8,836 bases of DNA from Tepidimicrobium sp. (GTDB taxonomy: Bacteria > Bacillota > Clostridia > Tissierellales > Tepidimicrobiaceae). Below, in pieces: positions 1-6,632 of this stretch; the stretch's first letter is position 1, and each line of letters begins with the position of its first letter. The notes below the pieces were generated by a model that was given only the letters and a program-made list of their open reading frames with translations, ran no database searches and had not been told where the DNA came from. The stretch is taken from NCBI GenBank assembly GCA_012839395.1, contig DUNJ01000130.1, forward strand, positions 1 to 8,836, written 5' to 3'. The position numbers were made by a program, and so were the translations under genes.

Positions 1-17
1 AAATTTCAAAAAAAGTG

Positions 18-46
18 TTGACATTGCATCACCAAAGTAATATTAT
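18..46 (+). promoter_or_regulatory. Sigma-A-type promoter of the T-box/ABC transporter operon
   Basis: A perfect -35 box TTGACA (18-23) is followed after 17 bp by TATTAT (41-46), one mismatch from the TATAAT consensus. Transcription would start near 53, just before the first T-box helix at 66. That spacing is what a T-box leader needs. No other promoter is evident before the first gene, so expression of the three transporter genes should depend on readthrough of the leader terminator. Confidence 0.75.
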
Positions 47-65
47 ATTATACAATATAAATAAA

Positions 66-343
66 TGCTTTGATGGAGAGAAAGATATCTAACCTTAATT
101 TCAGAGAGTTGGGGTAGGTGGAAGCCAACATTAAGGCGATATGTAATATTCACTCCTAAGCAGGTTCGTTTAACGATTTATCAAGTAGACGAACCCGAAA
201 GCCCATCGTTATAAGGGATAGGACTGTTGGGTCTGATTGAGTGATGACTTTTTGTCATAAATAGGGTGGTACCGCGAATATATAATCCTTCGTCCCTATA
301 AGTATAGTTAAAAAACTATATTTGTAGAGACGAAGGATTTTTT
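66..343 (+). promoter_or_regulatory. T-box riboswitch leader, probably phenylalanine (UUC) specific
   Basis: T-box leaders sense uncharged tRNA and switch a terminator to an antiterminator. The hallmark AGGGTGGTACCGCG is at 263-276. Stem I: base TGCTT 66-70 pairs with AAGCA 158-162, GGAG 75-78 with CTCC 153-156, ATATC 85-89 with GATAT 138-142, CCTTAAT with ATTAAGG above, and an apical GTTGG/CCAAC hairpin carrying the AGAGAG-GGTGGAAGCC signature. The specifier loop 3' strand is 143-152 (GTAATATTCA). By the usual register the specifier is the triplet before the last purine, so TTC (149-151, Phe) followed by A152. Stem II is GGTTCGT 163-169 with ACGAACC 189-195. Stem III is ATGAC 244-248 with GTCAT 254-258. 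The bulge UGGU (267-270) pairs with an ACCA tRNA end. That fits tRNA-Phe (A73), not bacterial tRNA-Trp (G73). ATT or TAT registers are less likely alternatives. Confidence 0.93.
284..343 (+). terminator. T-box-controlled intrinsic terminator
   Basis: AATCCTTCGTC (284-294) pairs with GACGAAGGATT (329-339). An inner helix, TATAGTT 303-309 with AACTATA 314-320, extends the stem, and a T run (338-343) follows. The left arm shares bases with CGTCCCT (291-297), the 3' side of the antiterminator that pairs with AGGG at 263-266. The two structures are therefore mutually exclusive, as expected for T-box attenuation. The first start codon lies 53 bases downstream. Confidence 0.9.
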
Positions 344-396
344 ATTACCAATTATCCTACATTCAATCTGACAAATTCAAAAGGAGGTAAAAATAA

Positions 397-1389
397 ATGA
401 AAAGAAAAAGGATCGCTAGTTTAATCACATTGGTCTTAATTGGAATTATGATTTTGTCAGCATGTGGATCAAAAGATGAAAAGGCAAGCGGCACGCCGGA
501 GGATAAAGTTTATAGGATTGGAATCAGCCAATTAGCAGAACATCCGGCACTAGATGAGGCACGAGCTGGTTTTGAGGATGAGTTAAAGGAGCTAGGAGTA
601 AATATAGAAATCGACTATCAAAATGCTCAAGGTGATATACCAACCGCAACCAGTATTGCACAGAAATTTGTTAAAGATGAAGTAGACCTAATATACGCAA
701 TTGCAACGCCAGCGGCCCAATCGGCTAAACAATCAACTAGTGAAATACCAATACTATTTAGTGCAGTAACGGATCCTGTACAATCGGAAATAGTCGACGA
801 TTGGGATGATGTTGGTGGAAATATAACGGGAACATCTGATAAGGCACCTACTGAGTCCCAGTTGAAGATGTTTAGAGAGATAGATTCTAGTATAGAGACC
901 ATAGGAATACTATATAATACAAGCGAACCAAATTCAGAAATTCAAATAGAAGAGGTAAAGGAATTGGCACCTACTTTAGATCTAAAAATAGAAGAAGTTG
1001 GAGTTAGCAATGTAAATGAGCTTCCTCAAGCAATAGATTCGATAGTTAAGAAAGTAGATGCTCTATATATGATTACGGATAATATGATAGCTGCATCTGT
1101 AGAATTGACAGCTAAAAAAGCTATAGAAAACAATATGATAACAGTATCCGCTGAAGAAACTCAAGTTAAAGGTGGACTACTCATAACAAACGGGCTAAGC
1201 TATTACGAATTAGGCAAGCAAACGGCAAGGATGGCAAAGGAAATACTGGTAGATGGCAAAGATCCTTCATCTATATCTGTTGGATTAGCTGAAAAAACTG
1301 TGACGACCGTAAATACCAAAACCTTAGAAGCTTTAGGACTGGATCCAAATTTGCCGGTATTTGAAGATGCAATAGAGGTTGGAGAATAG
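397..1389 (+). CDS. ABC transporter substrate-binding lipoprotein, TrpX-type (ABC_sub_bind family)
   Basis: Extracytoplasmic solute receptor of an importer, held on the outer face of the membrane by a lipid. A signal peptide (basic KRKR, hydrophobic residues 6-20) ends in the lipobox L-S-A-C with Cys23 as the lipidated residue. After a charged linker, residues about 39-325 form the two-lobed fold of the COG2984/PF04392 family. Recognisable parts are RIGISQLAEHPALDEARAGF (substrate-lobe entry), IATPAAQSAK and the LFSAVTDPV strand. At 330 aa it is full length for the family. AAGGAGG (381-387) precedes the ATG by 9 bases. Known members bind or are predicted to bind tryptophan or other aromatic amino acids. 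The T-box upstream points here to phenylalanine, which is an inference. It is the first gene of a three-gene operon, with 40 bases to the permease gene. Confidence 0.88.
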   Translation: MKRKRIASLITLVLIGIMILSACGSKDEKASGTPEDKVYRIGISQLAEHPALDEARAGFEDELKELGVNIEIDYQNAQGDIPTATSIAQKFVKDEVDLIYAIATPAAQSAKQSTSEIPILFSAVTDPVQSEIVDDWDDVGGNITGTSDKAPTESQLKMFREIDSSIETIGILYNTSEPNSEIQIEEVKELAPTLDLKIEEVGVSNVNELPQAIDSIVKKVDALYMITDNMIAASVELTAKKAIENNMITVSAEETQVKGGLLITNGLSYYELGKQTARMAKEILVDGKDPSSISVGLAEKTVTTVNTKTLEALGLDPNLPVFEDAIEVGE

Positions 1390-1429
1390 CTAAAATGGGT
1401 TATTTAGAACTATATTGGAGGGTTGAAAA

Positions 1430-2347
1430 ATGAATGCTTTAATCGTTACATCCTTAGAACAAGGGCTTATATTTGCAATATTGGCTATGGGAGTATTCTT
1501 GACCTATAAGATATTGGATATAGCGGATCTGTCAGTTGAGGGAACATTTCCACTAGGTGCTTTTATATTTGCAAAGTTTATATCCACCGGCTTAAACCCC
1601 ATAATTAGCACCCTGGTAGCATTTTGCTTTGGGGCTTTAGCAGGATTGTTAACATCAACCCTATTTACCAAGTTAAGAATTAAACCTCTTTTAGCAGGAA
1701 TACTCACTATGACAATCCTATACTCGGCAAACCTAAAGGTAAATGGAAAGGCCAATATACCCTTATTTAGCTATAGTTCCATATTCGATTATACTTCAGT
1801 TTTAAAATTGGGTTCTTCTATAGCTATACTGATAACAATCGTGCTATTTATGAAGATAGTCTTAGACCTGTTTTTAAAGACAGAGGCTGGCTATCTACTG
1901 ATTGCCACCGGAGATAATGAGTCCTTAGTCCGTTCTCTTGGGGAAAATAGTAGCAAATATAAGGTGATTGGATTGATGATGGCCAATGGATTGGTGGCCC
2001 TAAGTGGGGCGCTAATGGCTCAATATCAAGGTTTTGCAGATATTACCATGGGAAGTTCTATAATAGTTACAGCTCTAGCTTCTATTATAATAGGGGATAC
2101 TATTAGAAAGAACTCTGACGGAATAAAAGGTACTACCCGGGCAATATTGGGGGCCATAATATATAGGATAATAGGGGGAATTGCAATAGATTTAGGACTG
2201 GAGCCCTCCGATTTAAAGGCCGTATCTGCAATAATTGTTATAGTATTCATATCTTATAACAATTTCGCTGTAGATCTATTTGGATTGAAAAATGGGAAAG
2301 GAAGAAAGAGATATGCTGAAAATAAGAAATCTATCGAAGAGTTTTAA
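1430..2347 (+). CDS. ABC transporter permease, TrpY-type (BPD_transp_2, COG4120)
   Basis: Integral-membrane channel subunit of the importer. It is 305 aa and very hydrophobic, with about eight membrane segments (roughly residues 5-27, 37-52, 58-80, 88-104, 128-150, 177-198, 207-223 and 262-282). The stretch around residues 184-224 (MMANGLVALSGALMAQ, then ITMGSSIIVTALASIIIG) is typical of the branched-chain/sugar-type permease superfamily branch paired with COG2984 receptors. The C-terminus is a short basic cytoplasmic tail rich in Lys, Arg and Glu. TTGGAGGG (1415-1422) precedes the ATG by 7 bases. Its 3' end overlaps the ATPase start by 35 bases, indicating translational coupling. Only one permease gene is present, so the channel is probably a homodimer. 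Confidence 0.88.
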   Translation: MNALIVTSLEQGLIFAILAMGVFLTYKILDIADLSVEGTFPLGAFIFAKFISTGLNPIISTLVAFCFGALAGLLTSTLFTKLRIKPLLAGILTMTILYSANLKVNGKANIPLFSYSSIFDYTSVLKLGSSIAILITIVLFMKIVLDLFLKTEAGYLLIATGDNESLVRSLGENSSKYKVIGLMMANGLVALSGALMAQYQGFADITMGSSIIVTALASIIIGDTIRKNSDGIKGTTRAILGAIIYRIIGGIAIDLGLEPSDLKAVSAIIVIVFISYNNFAVDLFGLKNGKGRKRYAENKKSIEEF

Positions 2348-3077
2348 CAAGGATATGGATAATCAGATAAATGTATTCAACGACTTCAACTTAGATATAG
2401 AGGCCAATAGATGCACAGCCATCATAGGGCCTAACGGCTGTGGCAAAAGTACCCTTCTCAATATAATAGGAGGAAATGTAAAAGCAGATGAAGGACAGAT
2501 AATATTAAAAGATAAGGACATAACCAATTTTAAGGAAGAACAAAGATCCATCTACATGGGAAGAGTGTATCAGGATCCATCTATGGGGGTTTCCCCTTCC
2601 CTTACCATATTGGAAAATATGTCCTTAGCAGACAAAAAAGGTGAACGGTTCACATTGCGTAGGTTGATCAGAAAAAAGAATGTGAATAGATATATCGATC
2701 TACTCAAGGATTTGGATCTTGGGCTTGAAGATAAGCTGGATACAAAGGTGAAATTTCTATCTGGTGGCCAAAGGCAATCCCTATCGTTAATAATGGCCGC
2801 TATGAAATACCCTGATCTATTGCTATTGGATGAGCATACGGCAGCTCTAGATCCAAAGACATCCAACGTGGTGATGAAAAAGACAAAAGAATTGATAGAA
2901 AAGTATTCCATAACAACCATAATGATCTCTCATAATATGAGGGATGCCATAGAATATTCTGACAGAATAATAATGTTAGATAGGGGACAAATAATATTAG
3001 ATAAACCAAGCAAGAGTGTCACGGAAGAGGAATTAATAACCATATATAGGACAAAACTTGATGAGGCGATTGCTTAA
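2313..3077 (+). CDS. ABC transporter ATP-binding protein, TrpZ-type (COG1101)
   Basis: Cytoplasmic ATPase that powers the importer. All nucleotide-binding motifs are intact, numbered from the ATG at 2313: Walker A GPNGCGKST (39-47), Q-loop Gln87 in VYQDPSMG, signature LSGGQ (149-153), Walker B LLLLDE (169-174), D-loop ALDPK (178-182) and switch His207. The insertion with VYQDPSMGVSPSLTILENM is characteristic of this subfamily. I chose the ATG at 2313 (254 aa, starting MLKIRNLSKSF), which matches where ABC ATPase domains begin and has AAAGGAAG about 9 bases upstream. An in-frame ATG at 2292 would add seven charged residues and has a poor ribosome binding site. The gene overlaps the permease gene by 35 bases and ends just before a hairpin. 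Confidence 0.92.
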   Translation: MLKIRNLSKSFNKDMDNQINVFNDFNLDIEANRCTAIIGPNGCGKSTLLNIIGGNVKADEGQIILKDKDITNFKEEQRSIYMGRVYQDPSMGVSPSLTILENMSLADKKGERFTLRRLIRKKNVNRYIDLLKDLDLGLEDKLDTKVKFLSGGQRQSLSLIMAAMKYPDLLLLDEHTAALDPKTSNVVMKKTKELIEKYSITTIMISHNMRDAIEYSDRIIMLDRGQIILDKPSKSVTEEELITIYRTKLDEAIA

Positions 3078-3110
3078 TATAGGCTAGGGATAAACCCTAG
3101 CCTATGTTTA
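3078..3110 (+). terminator. Hairpin at the end of the ABC transporter operon
   Basis: ATAGGCTAGGG (3079-3089) and CCCTAGCCTAT (3095-3105) form a perfect 11-bp stem with the loop ATAAA, starting two bases after the ATPase stop codon. The following GTTTATT is only a weak T tract, so termination may be partial. Because the stem is symmetric it could also act on transcripts coming from the - strand side. Confidence 0.7.
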
Positions 3111-3137
3111 TTCCAGGAAAACTTTCCATATAAACTA

Positions 3138-3353
3138 CTAGTATCCATATATTTCCACTGCTCCTGTTGTGCTCGGTATTCTATCCTTGGATCGATTTCC
3201 TTCATATGGGCCGAAACCCTTTCTATTCAACCCCAAAACATAATATCTATCTGCCGATTGAAAAGCTCCTATCAATGGTTTTATACGAAAGCTATCCGCT
3301 ACAATGACTATCTCCTTTACAGGGCGACTCAGCCTATAAACTACCGCCCTATT
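3138..3353 (-). pseudogene. Remnant of a baeRF-like (bacterial eRF1-related) gene
   Basis: This block of 71 codons has no start codon and lies between a TGA (3354-3356) and a TAG (3138-3140). It reads as real protein: VVYRLSRPVKE, then IVIVADSFRIKPL, QSADRYYVLGLNRK and EGNR. From memory this order matches the middle of the baeRF families (bacterial proteins related to archaeo-eukaryotic release factors), best family 7, where RPVKEL-VVADSF-KPL-QSADR-VLGL-EGNR is typical. Intact members are several hundred residues, so most of the protein is missing. Upstream in the same frame are further stops at 3372-3377, and a separate open piece follows toward 3480. These relatives are thought to act on ribosomes, but this copy cannot be functional. 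The family call is from pattern memory only; the reading frame and stops are seen directly. Confidence 0.6.
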
Positions 3354-3377
3354 TCATTTTTGGAGTGCTTTTCATTA

Positions 3378-3480
3378 AGAGAATCTTGTATTTTCTGGGT
3401 TAGGGAAGTCTTTTACAATCTCATATAACATTTCAATCCCTCTACTTCCTTTTAAAGAGTTTTTATCGCCTTGGGTAAAA
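3378..3480 (-). other. Unassigned open segment upstream of the baeRF remnant
   Basis: On the - strand, in the same frame as the baeRF-like block, about 34 codons stay open before a TAA/TGA pair at 3372-3377. They read FTQGDKNSLKGSRG and then IEMLYEIVKDFPNPENTRFS. The frame continues open into the 3' end of hemZ, where it is out of the hemZ frame. An internal ATG begins MLYEIV but has no clear ribosome binding site. I do not recognise it. It could be the broken front of the same decayed gene, with PENTRF only loosely recalling the N-QxNxIRFKN region of baeRF proteins, or chance. Apart from the two fragments and the operon hairpin I see nothing else in 3078-3486. Confidence 0.25.
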
Positions 3481-3486
3481 TATACC

Positions 3487-4971
3487 CTAAAGTGTGGATA
3501 GTAAAAGTACTTCTCTCTTTCTCCCTACCAGTTCATCCGTTCTTTTCATATATTCCTCCATACTTTTAAAGTTTGGCACTCTTTTTAATCTGTTTTTTCC
3601 TGAAAGCAATATCTTAGAAACAGCTCCCATCCCCGCTCCAATTATGGTCTCTCTTTCTTCCATGATTGCTATATTGTATATGCATTCCATCCCTTCTTTG
3701 CTATAGCCTATGTTTTCAAAGTTTCCCATTATCTGCTTTTGCCTGTATAGATAGTAGGGTTTAAGATCCATCCTATATGCGTAATTGACCGTTTCTTTCA
3801 ACATCCGCTCTATTGTATATTGGTCCCCAATACTATACCTATTCACGGTTCTTTCAAATTTTGATCCTCTCTTAATAGCCAGGGTATGAACCGTTAAATT
3901 CTCTGGATCCAGCTTTTCTATATCCACAAGGGTTTTTATTATTTCCTCCCTTCCTTCATAGGGTAAGCCAACTATTAGATCCATATTTATTATCTGAAAC
4001 CCAATCTCCTTGGCTAGATGATAAGCTCTCTCTGTATCCTTCCTATCATGGCATCGTCCTATTATCCTTAATGTTTTATCGTTCATAGTCTGAGGATTTA
4101 TGCTAATCCTATCTATGTCATTTTCTTTCAACATATTGAGCATTTCCCTTGTTACGGTATCCGGCCTTCCTGCCTCTACAGTAAATTCTCTAATATTGTC
4201 CTTTCCAAAATTTAAATATACTCTTTGAATGATCCTATTCAAATCCCCTGCGGGAATGGCTGTAGGAGTCCCACCTCCAATATATACTGTATTGATCTGC
4301 TTTTCTGACATCAACTCTCCAATCTTATCTATTTCCCATATAAGTCTATCCCTATATTCCCCTATCATATCGGCATATCTGGAAATAGGCACAGATGGGA
4401 AGGAACAGTATATACACCTACTGGGACAAAAAGGGATGCTAATATAGAGGCTAAATCTATTTCCATCTAGTGGATAGATATATTTCCTCTGCCTTTTACT
4501 TATATCCATTATTAGGTTTGCCTTCCGTAGATCCAGTTTATATTCCTTTACTAAAATATTCAATATCCTATCCTCATCTATCTCCTTATCCAATAGATTG
4601 TGAACTATCTTAACAGGTCTAATTCCCATTAGTATCCCCCAAGGTGCTTTTTTATCGGCTATGGATAAAAATACATTATATATAGATTTTTTTATACCAA
4701 TCTTAGTTATAGCTTTGCTAGAATTCCTTCCAATATCTATATTATCGATCCTTTCAACCCTCTCATCATGAAAATATCCATTTAAGTAGATACTAGCCTT
4801 TGCATATAATATATTTTCATCCTTATATAATGAACTTTTCAAAAGATATCCCTGAGCCTTATACTTCTCTAGATTCTCTATAAATACAATTTCATGATGA
4901 GGGAAAAAAACCTTACTGAGATGAAATAAGTCGTATTTAGAATCGTGACCTTCCATATAAATGTATAGCAT
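3487..4971 (-). CDS. hemZ: HemZ-type radical SAM protein (coproporphyrinogen III dehydrogenase-like)
   Basis: Predicted cytoplasmic [4Fe-4S] radical SAM enzyme of the HemN/HemW/HemZ superfamily. Anaerobic coproporphyrinogen decarboxylation has been proposed for HemZ, but the true reaction is not settled. The cluster motif is C182-x3-C186-x2-C189 inside SIPFCPSRCIYCSF. SAM-binding GGGTP is at 232-236, and FTVEAGRP and GLPYEG follow. The N-terminal domain of about 170 residues, with WGILMGIRPVKI at 111-122, separates HemZ from HemN and HemW. At 494 aa the protein is full length. The start at 4971 (MLYIYMEGHDSKYD) matches the family N-terminus but has only a weak AGGT upstream; the ATG five codons in is an alternative. 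It stands alone here, without other heme genes, and is divergent from ddh. Confidence 0.88.
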   Translation of the reverse strand: MLYIYMEGHDSKYDLFHLSKVFFPHHEIVFIENLEKYKAQGYLLKSSLYKDENILYAKASIYLNGYFHDERVERIDNIDIGRNSSKAITKIGIKKSIYNVFLSIADKKAPWGILMGIRPVKIVHNLLDKEIDEDRILNILVKEYKLDLRKANLIMDISKRQRKYIYPLDGNRFSLYISIPFCPSRCIYCSFPSVPISRYADMIGEYRDRLIWEIDKIGELMSEKQINTVYIGGGTPTAIPAGDLNRIIQRVYLNFGKDNIREFTVEAGRPDTVTREMLNMLKENDIDRISINPQTMNDKTLRIIGRCHDRKDTERAYHLAKEIGFQIINMDLIVGLPYEGREEIIKTLVDIEKLDPENLTVHTLAIKRGSKFERTVNRYSIGDQYTIERMLKETVNYAYRMDLKPYYLYRQKQIMGNFENIGYSKEGMECIYNIAIMEERETIIGAGMGAVSKILLSGKNRLKRVPNFKSMEEYMKRTDELVGRKREVLLLSTL

Positions 4972-5017
4972 ATATCATTACCTACCTATATATTTTTGTC
5001 TCTAAATCTTTACATAC

Positions 5018-5045
5018 ATATTATCATATAAAAATGCTACCACAA
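5018..5045 (-). promoter_or_regulatory. Possible hemZ promoter
   Basis: On the - strand TTGTGG (complement of 5040-5045) is followed after 16 bp by TAATAT (complement of 5018-5023), about 47 bases before the hemZ start. Both boxes are imperfect and the region is AT-rich, so this is only a candidate. The 163-bp gap between the divergent hemZ and ddh genes must contain promoters for both. I could not choose a convincing ddh promoter. Confidence 0.35.
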
Positions 5046-5134
5046 AACTGTATATGGATATAGGGCTGGATAAACTTAGCTAATTATGCTAAACTATCTA
5101 TATAAATTTCTAATTATAATAGGAGTGTTATAGT

Positions 5135-6112
5135 ATGAGCAATAAAATAAGAGCCGGTATAGTTGGGTATGGTAATCTAGGTAGGGGAGTAGAACTAGCC
5201 TTAAAAAGGAACGATGACTTTACACTTAAGGCTATATTTACTAGGAGAGATCCATCCCTGATGAACACAGAGTCAAATATGGTACATATAGACAATATTT
5301 TAGACTATAAAAATGATATAGATGTGATGATCCTGTGCGGAGGTTCTGCTAACGATCTTCCAGAACAAGGCCCTGCAATTGCTGCCCACTTCAACACAGT
5401 AGATAGCTTTGATAACCATAGTGAGATCCCTAATTATTTCAATACAATAGATAAGATTGCTAAACAGTCCAATAAGGTTAGCCTATTTTCAATAGGCTGG
5501 GATCCGGGACTGTTTTCCCTTAATCGTCTAATGGCTCAAGCCATAATTCCAGATGGAAAAACTTATACCTTCTGGGGAAAAGGCATTAGCCAGGGCCATT
5601 CAGAGGCCATCCGCCGAATCGATGGTGTAAAAGATGCCGTCCAGTATACAATTCCATTAGAAGAGGCCATGAAAGAAGTAAGGGCCGGAAACAATCCCGA
5701 TCTAAAAGCTGAAGAGAGGCATAAAAGGATTTGCTATGTGGTTCCCTATGATTTAAAAGATAAGGATAGAATTGAAAGGGAAATAAAATCTATGTCAGGC
5801 TATTTTTTAGGATATGATACTACCGTTTATTTTATAACCGAAGAGGAATTAATAGCCAATCATTCCAATATGGCCCATGGTGGGTTTGTGATCCATTCCG
5901 GTAAGACCGATGGAGTGCATAATCATGTAATAGAATATAGCTTAACCCTGGATAACAATCCTCAGTTTACTTCATCCGTCCTAGTAGCCTTTGCCCGTGC
6001 AGCCTATAGATTGGCGTTGGATAATAAGAAGGGCGCTTTTTCCATATTTGATATACCTTTAGCCTACCTATCACCAAAGCCTAGAGAAGAATTGAGAAAA
6101 ACCATTTTATGA
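5135..6112 (+). CDS. ddh: meso-diaminopimelate D-dehydrogenase (EC 1.4.1.16)
   Basis: NADPH-dependent enzyme that reductively aminates tetrahydrodipicolinate to meso-diaminopimelate in one step, serving lysine and peptidoglycan synthesis in the cytoplasm. The N-terminal Rossmann domain begins with GIVGYGNLGRG (8-18), the dinucleotide loop. GSANDLPEQ (70-78), DSFDNH (90-95), GWDPG (121-125) and TFWGKGISQGH (145-155) are the substrate and cofactor segments shared with the Corynebacterium glutamicum enzyme. HKRICYVV near 195 and MAHGGFVIHSG near 250 continue the C-terminal substrate domain. The length of 325 aa matches the usual 320-330. AGGAG (5121-5125) lies 9 bases before the ATG. It is monocistronic apart from the tRNA gene behind it, and no terminator separates the two. 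An organism with Ddh can bypass the longer succinylase or acetylase branches. Confidence 0.95.
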   Translation: MSNKIRAGIVGYGNLGRGVELALKRNDDFTLKAIFTRRDPSLMNTESNMVHIDNILDYKNDIDVMILCGGSANDLPEQGPAIAAHFNTVDSFDNHSEIPNYFNTIDKIAKQSNKVSLFSIGWDPGLFSLNRLMAQAIIPDGKTYTFWGKGISQGHSEAIRRIDGVKDAVQYTIPLEEAMKEVRAGNNPDLKAEERHKRICYVVPYDLKDKDRIEREIKSMSGYFLGYDTTVYFITEEELIANHSNMAHGGFVIHSGKTDGVHNHVIEYSLTLDNNPQFTSSVLVAFARAAYRLALDNKKGAFSIFDIPLAYLSPKPREELRKTIL

Positions 6113-6141
6113 TTGCATAAATTATAATATTATGTTAAAAT
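6113..6141 (+). promoter_or_regulatory. Promoter of the tRNA-Val gene
   Basis: TTGCAT (6113-6118) and TAAAAT (6136-6141) are separated by 17 bp, and the mature tRNA begins 23 bases after the -10 box. The -35 box starts on the base directly after the ddh stop codon. Readthrough from ddh could also supply the tRNA because no terminator lies between them. Confidence 0.55.
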
Positions 6142-6164
6142 GTATAAGTAACTTGCTTTGGGGA

Positions 6165-6240
6165 GGGCGATTAGCTCAGTTGGCAGAGCGCCACGTTGAC
6201 ATCGTGGAGGCCATTGGTTCAAGTCCAATATCGCCCACCA
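6165..6240 (+). tRNA. tRNA-Val (anticodon GAC)
   Basis: A complete 76-base cloverleaf. The acceptor stem is GGGCGAT (6165-6171) with ATCGCCC (6230-6236). The D stem is GCTC/GAGC. The anticodon stem is CCACG (6191-6195) with CGTGG (6203-6207) around the loop TTGACAT, giving anticodon GAC at 6198-6200, which reads GUC and GUU. The T stem is ATTGG/CCAAT with a TTCAAGT loop. Discriminator A6237 and an encoded CCA (6238-6240) follow. There is no intron and there are no mismatches in the stems. Confidence 0.97.
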
Positions 6241-6269
6241 TTTTTATGTCTAAATTTATTACACTGTGA

Positions 6270-6632
6270 AGATAAACCCTTAAATCCGTAATTAATCAAT
6301 CTTTGGTTAGTTACGGTTTTATTTATTATCAAACTATTAGGTATTCGCCAATAACTTTTACGGGTATTGGCAATCTTTCTTATTTTATCCTTAAGTCTTT
6401 CATAGCTTGTATTATGAACTCTAAATTTTATTCCATCTTTTCCATAGTAGAAACTATATCCTAAAAATTTTCTCCTAGCCTTCTGCTTTTTACATAAATA
6501 TTGCAGTCATCAGCACAGCGATAGAATTTGCGATTTTATTACCATCCCCTTTAAAATTATGCCTGGATTAAGATATTTCCTTGTTAGTTTTAATACTCTT
6601 TTATCTTCTATCTTTCTTGATACTAGGTGCGT
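6270..6632 (-). pseudogene. ltrA: Fragments of a group II intron reverse transcriptase/maturase
   Basis: Pieces of one LtrA protein survive in the right order but in different frames. Block 1 (about 6540-6632) reads VSRKIEDKRVLKLTRKYLNP then GIILKGMV, the region before the RT active site. Block 2 (6479-6532) reads KFYRCADDCNIYVKSRR, the RT catalytic motif, with Cys in place of Tyr in YADD (codons 6506-6517). Block 3 (from 6476 down) reads RRKFLGYSFYYGKDGIKFRV and HNTSYERLKDKI, the thumb/domain X start. Block 4 reads ANTRKSYWRIPNS then NKTVTNQRL, the extreme C-terminus. The GTPQGGPLSPLL region, the RT5-RT7 spacer and most of domain X are missing. Blocks 3 and 4 are fused in frame and the others are out of frame. 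It is non-functional. Confidence 0.82.
6286..6324 (+). terminator. Probable terminator of the tRNA-Val transcript, made of maturase-relic sequence
   Basis: CCGTAATTAATC (6286-6297) pairs with GGTTAGTTACGG (6305-6316): 12 bp including two G-U pairs, with a 7-base loop. TTTTATTTATT follows. It lies 45 bases after the tRNA on the same strand and has the form of an intrinsic terminator. On the other strand the same bases are codons of a decayed group II maturase C-terminus (NKTVTNQRLINYGF), so the terminator appears to come from mobile-element sequence. Confidence 0.5.

Noticed and set aside
147..151. TAT or ATT as alternative T-box specifiers (Tyr or Ile).
   Set aside because: They would be two or one bases out of the usual register, in which the codon directly precedes the final purine next to the lower helix. 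They are not excluded by the UGGU bulge, so this is a preference rather than proof.
2292..2312. Upstream ATG giving the ABC ATPase seven extra N-terminal residues (MGKEERD).
   Set aside because: There is no good ribosome binding site before 2292, while AAAGGAAG precedes 2313. The protein from 2313 starts where ABC ATPase domains normally do.
3473..3487. GGGTA...TACCC hairpin at the hemZ stop codon as its terminator.
   Set aside because: The stem has only five base pairs and no T tract on the - strand.
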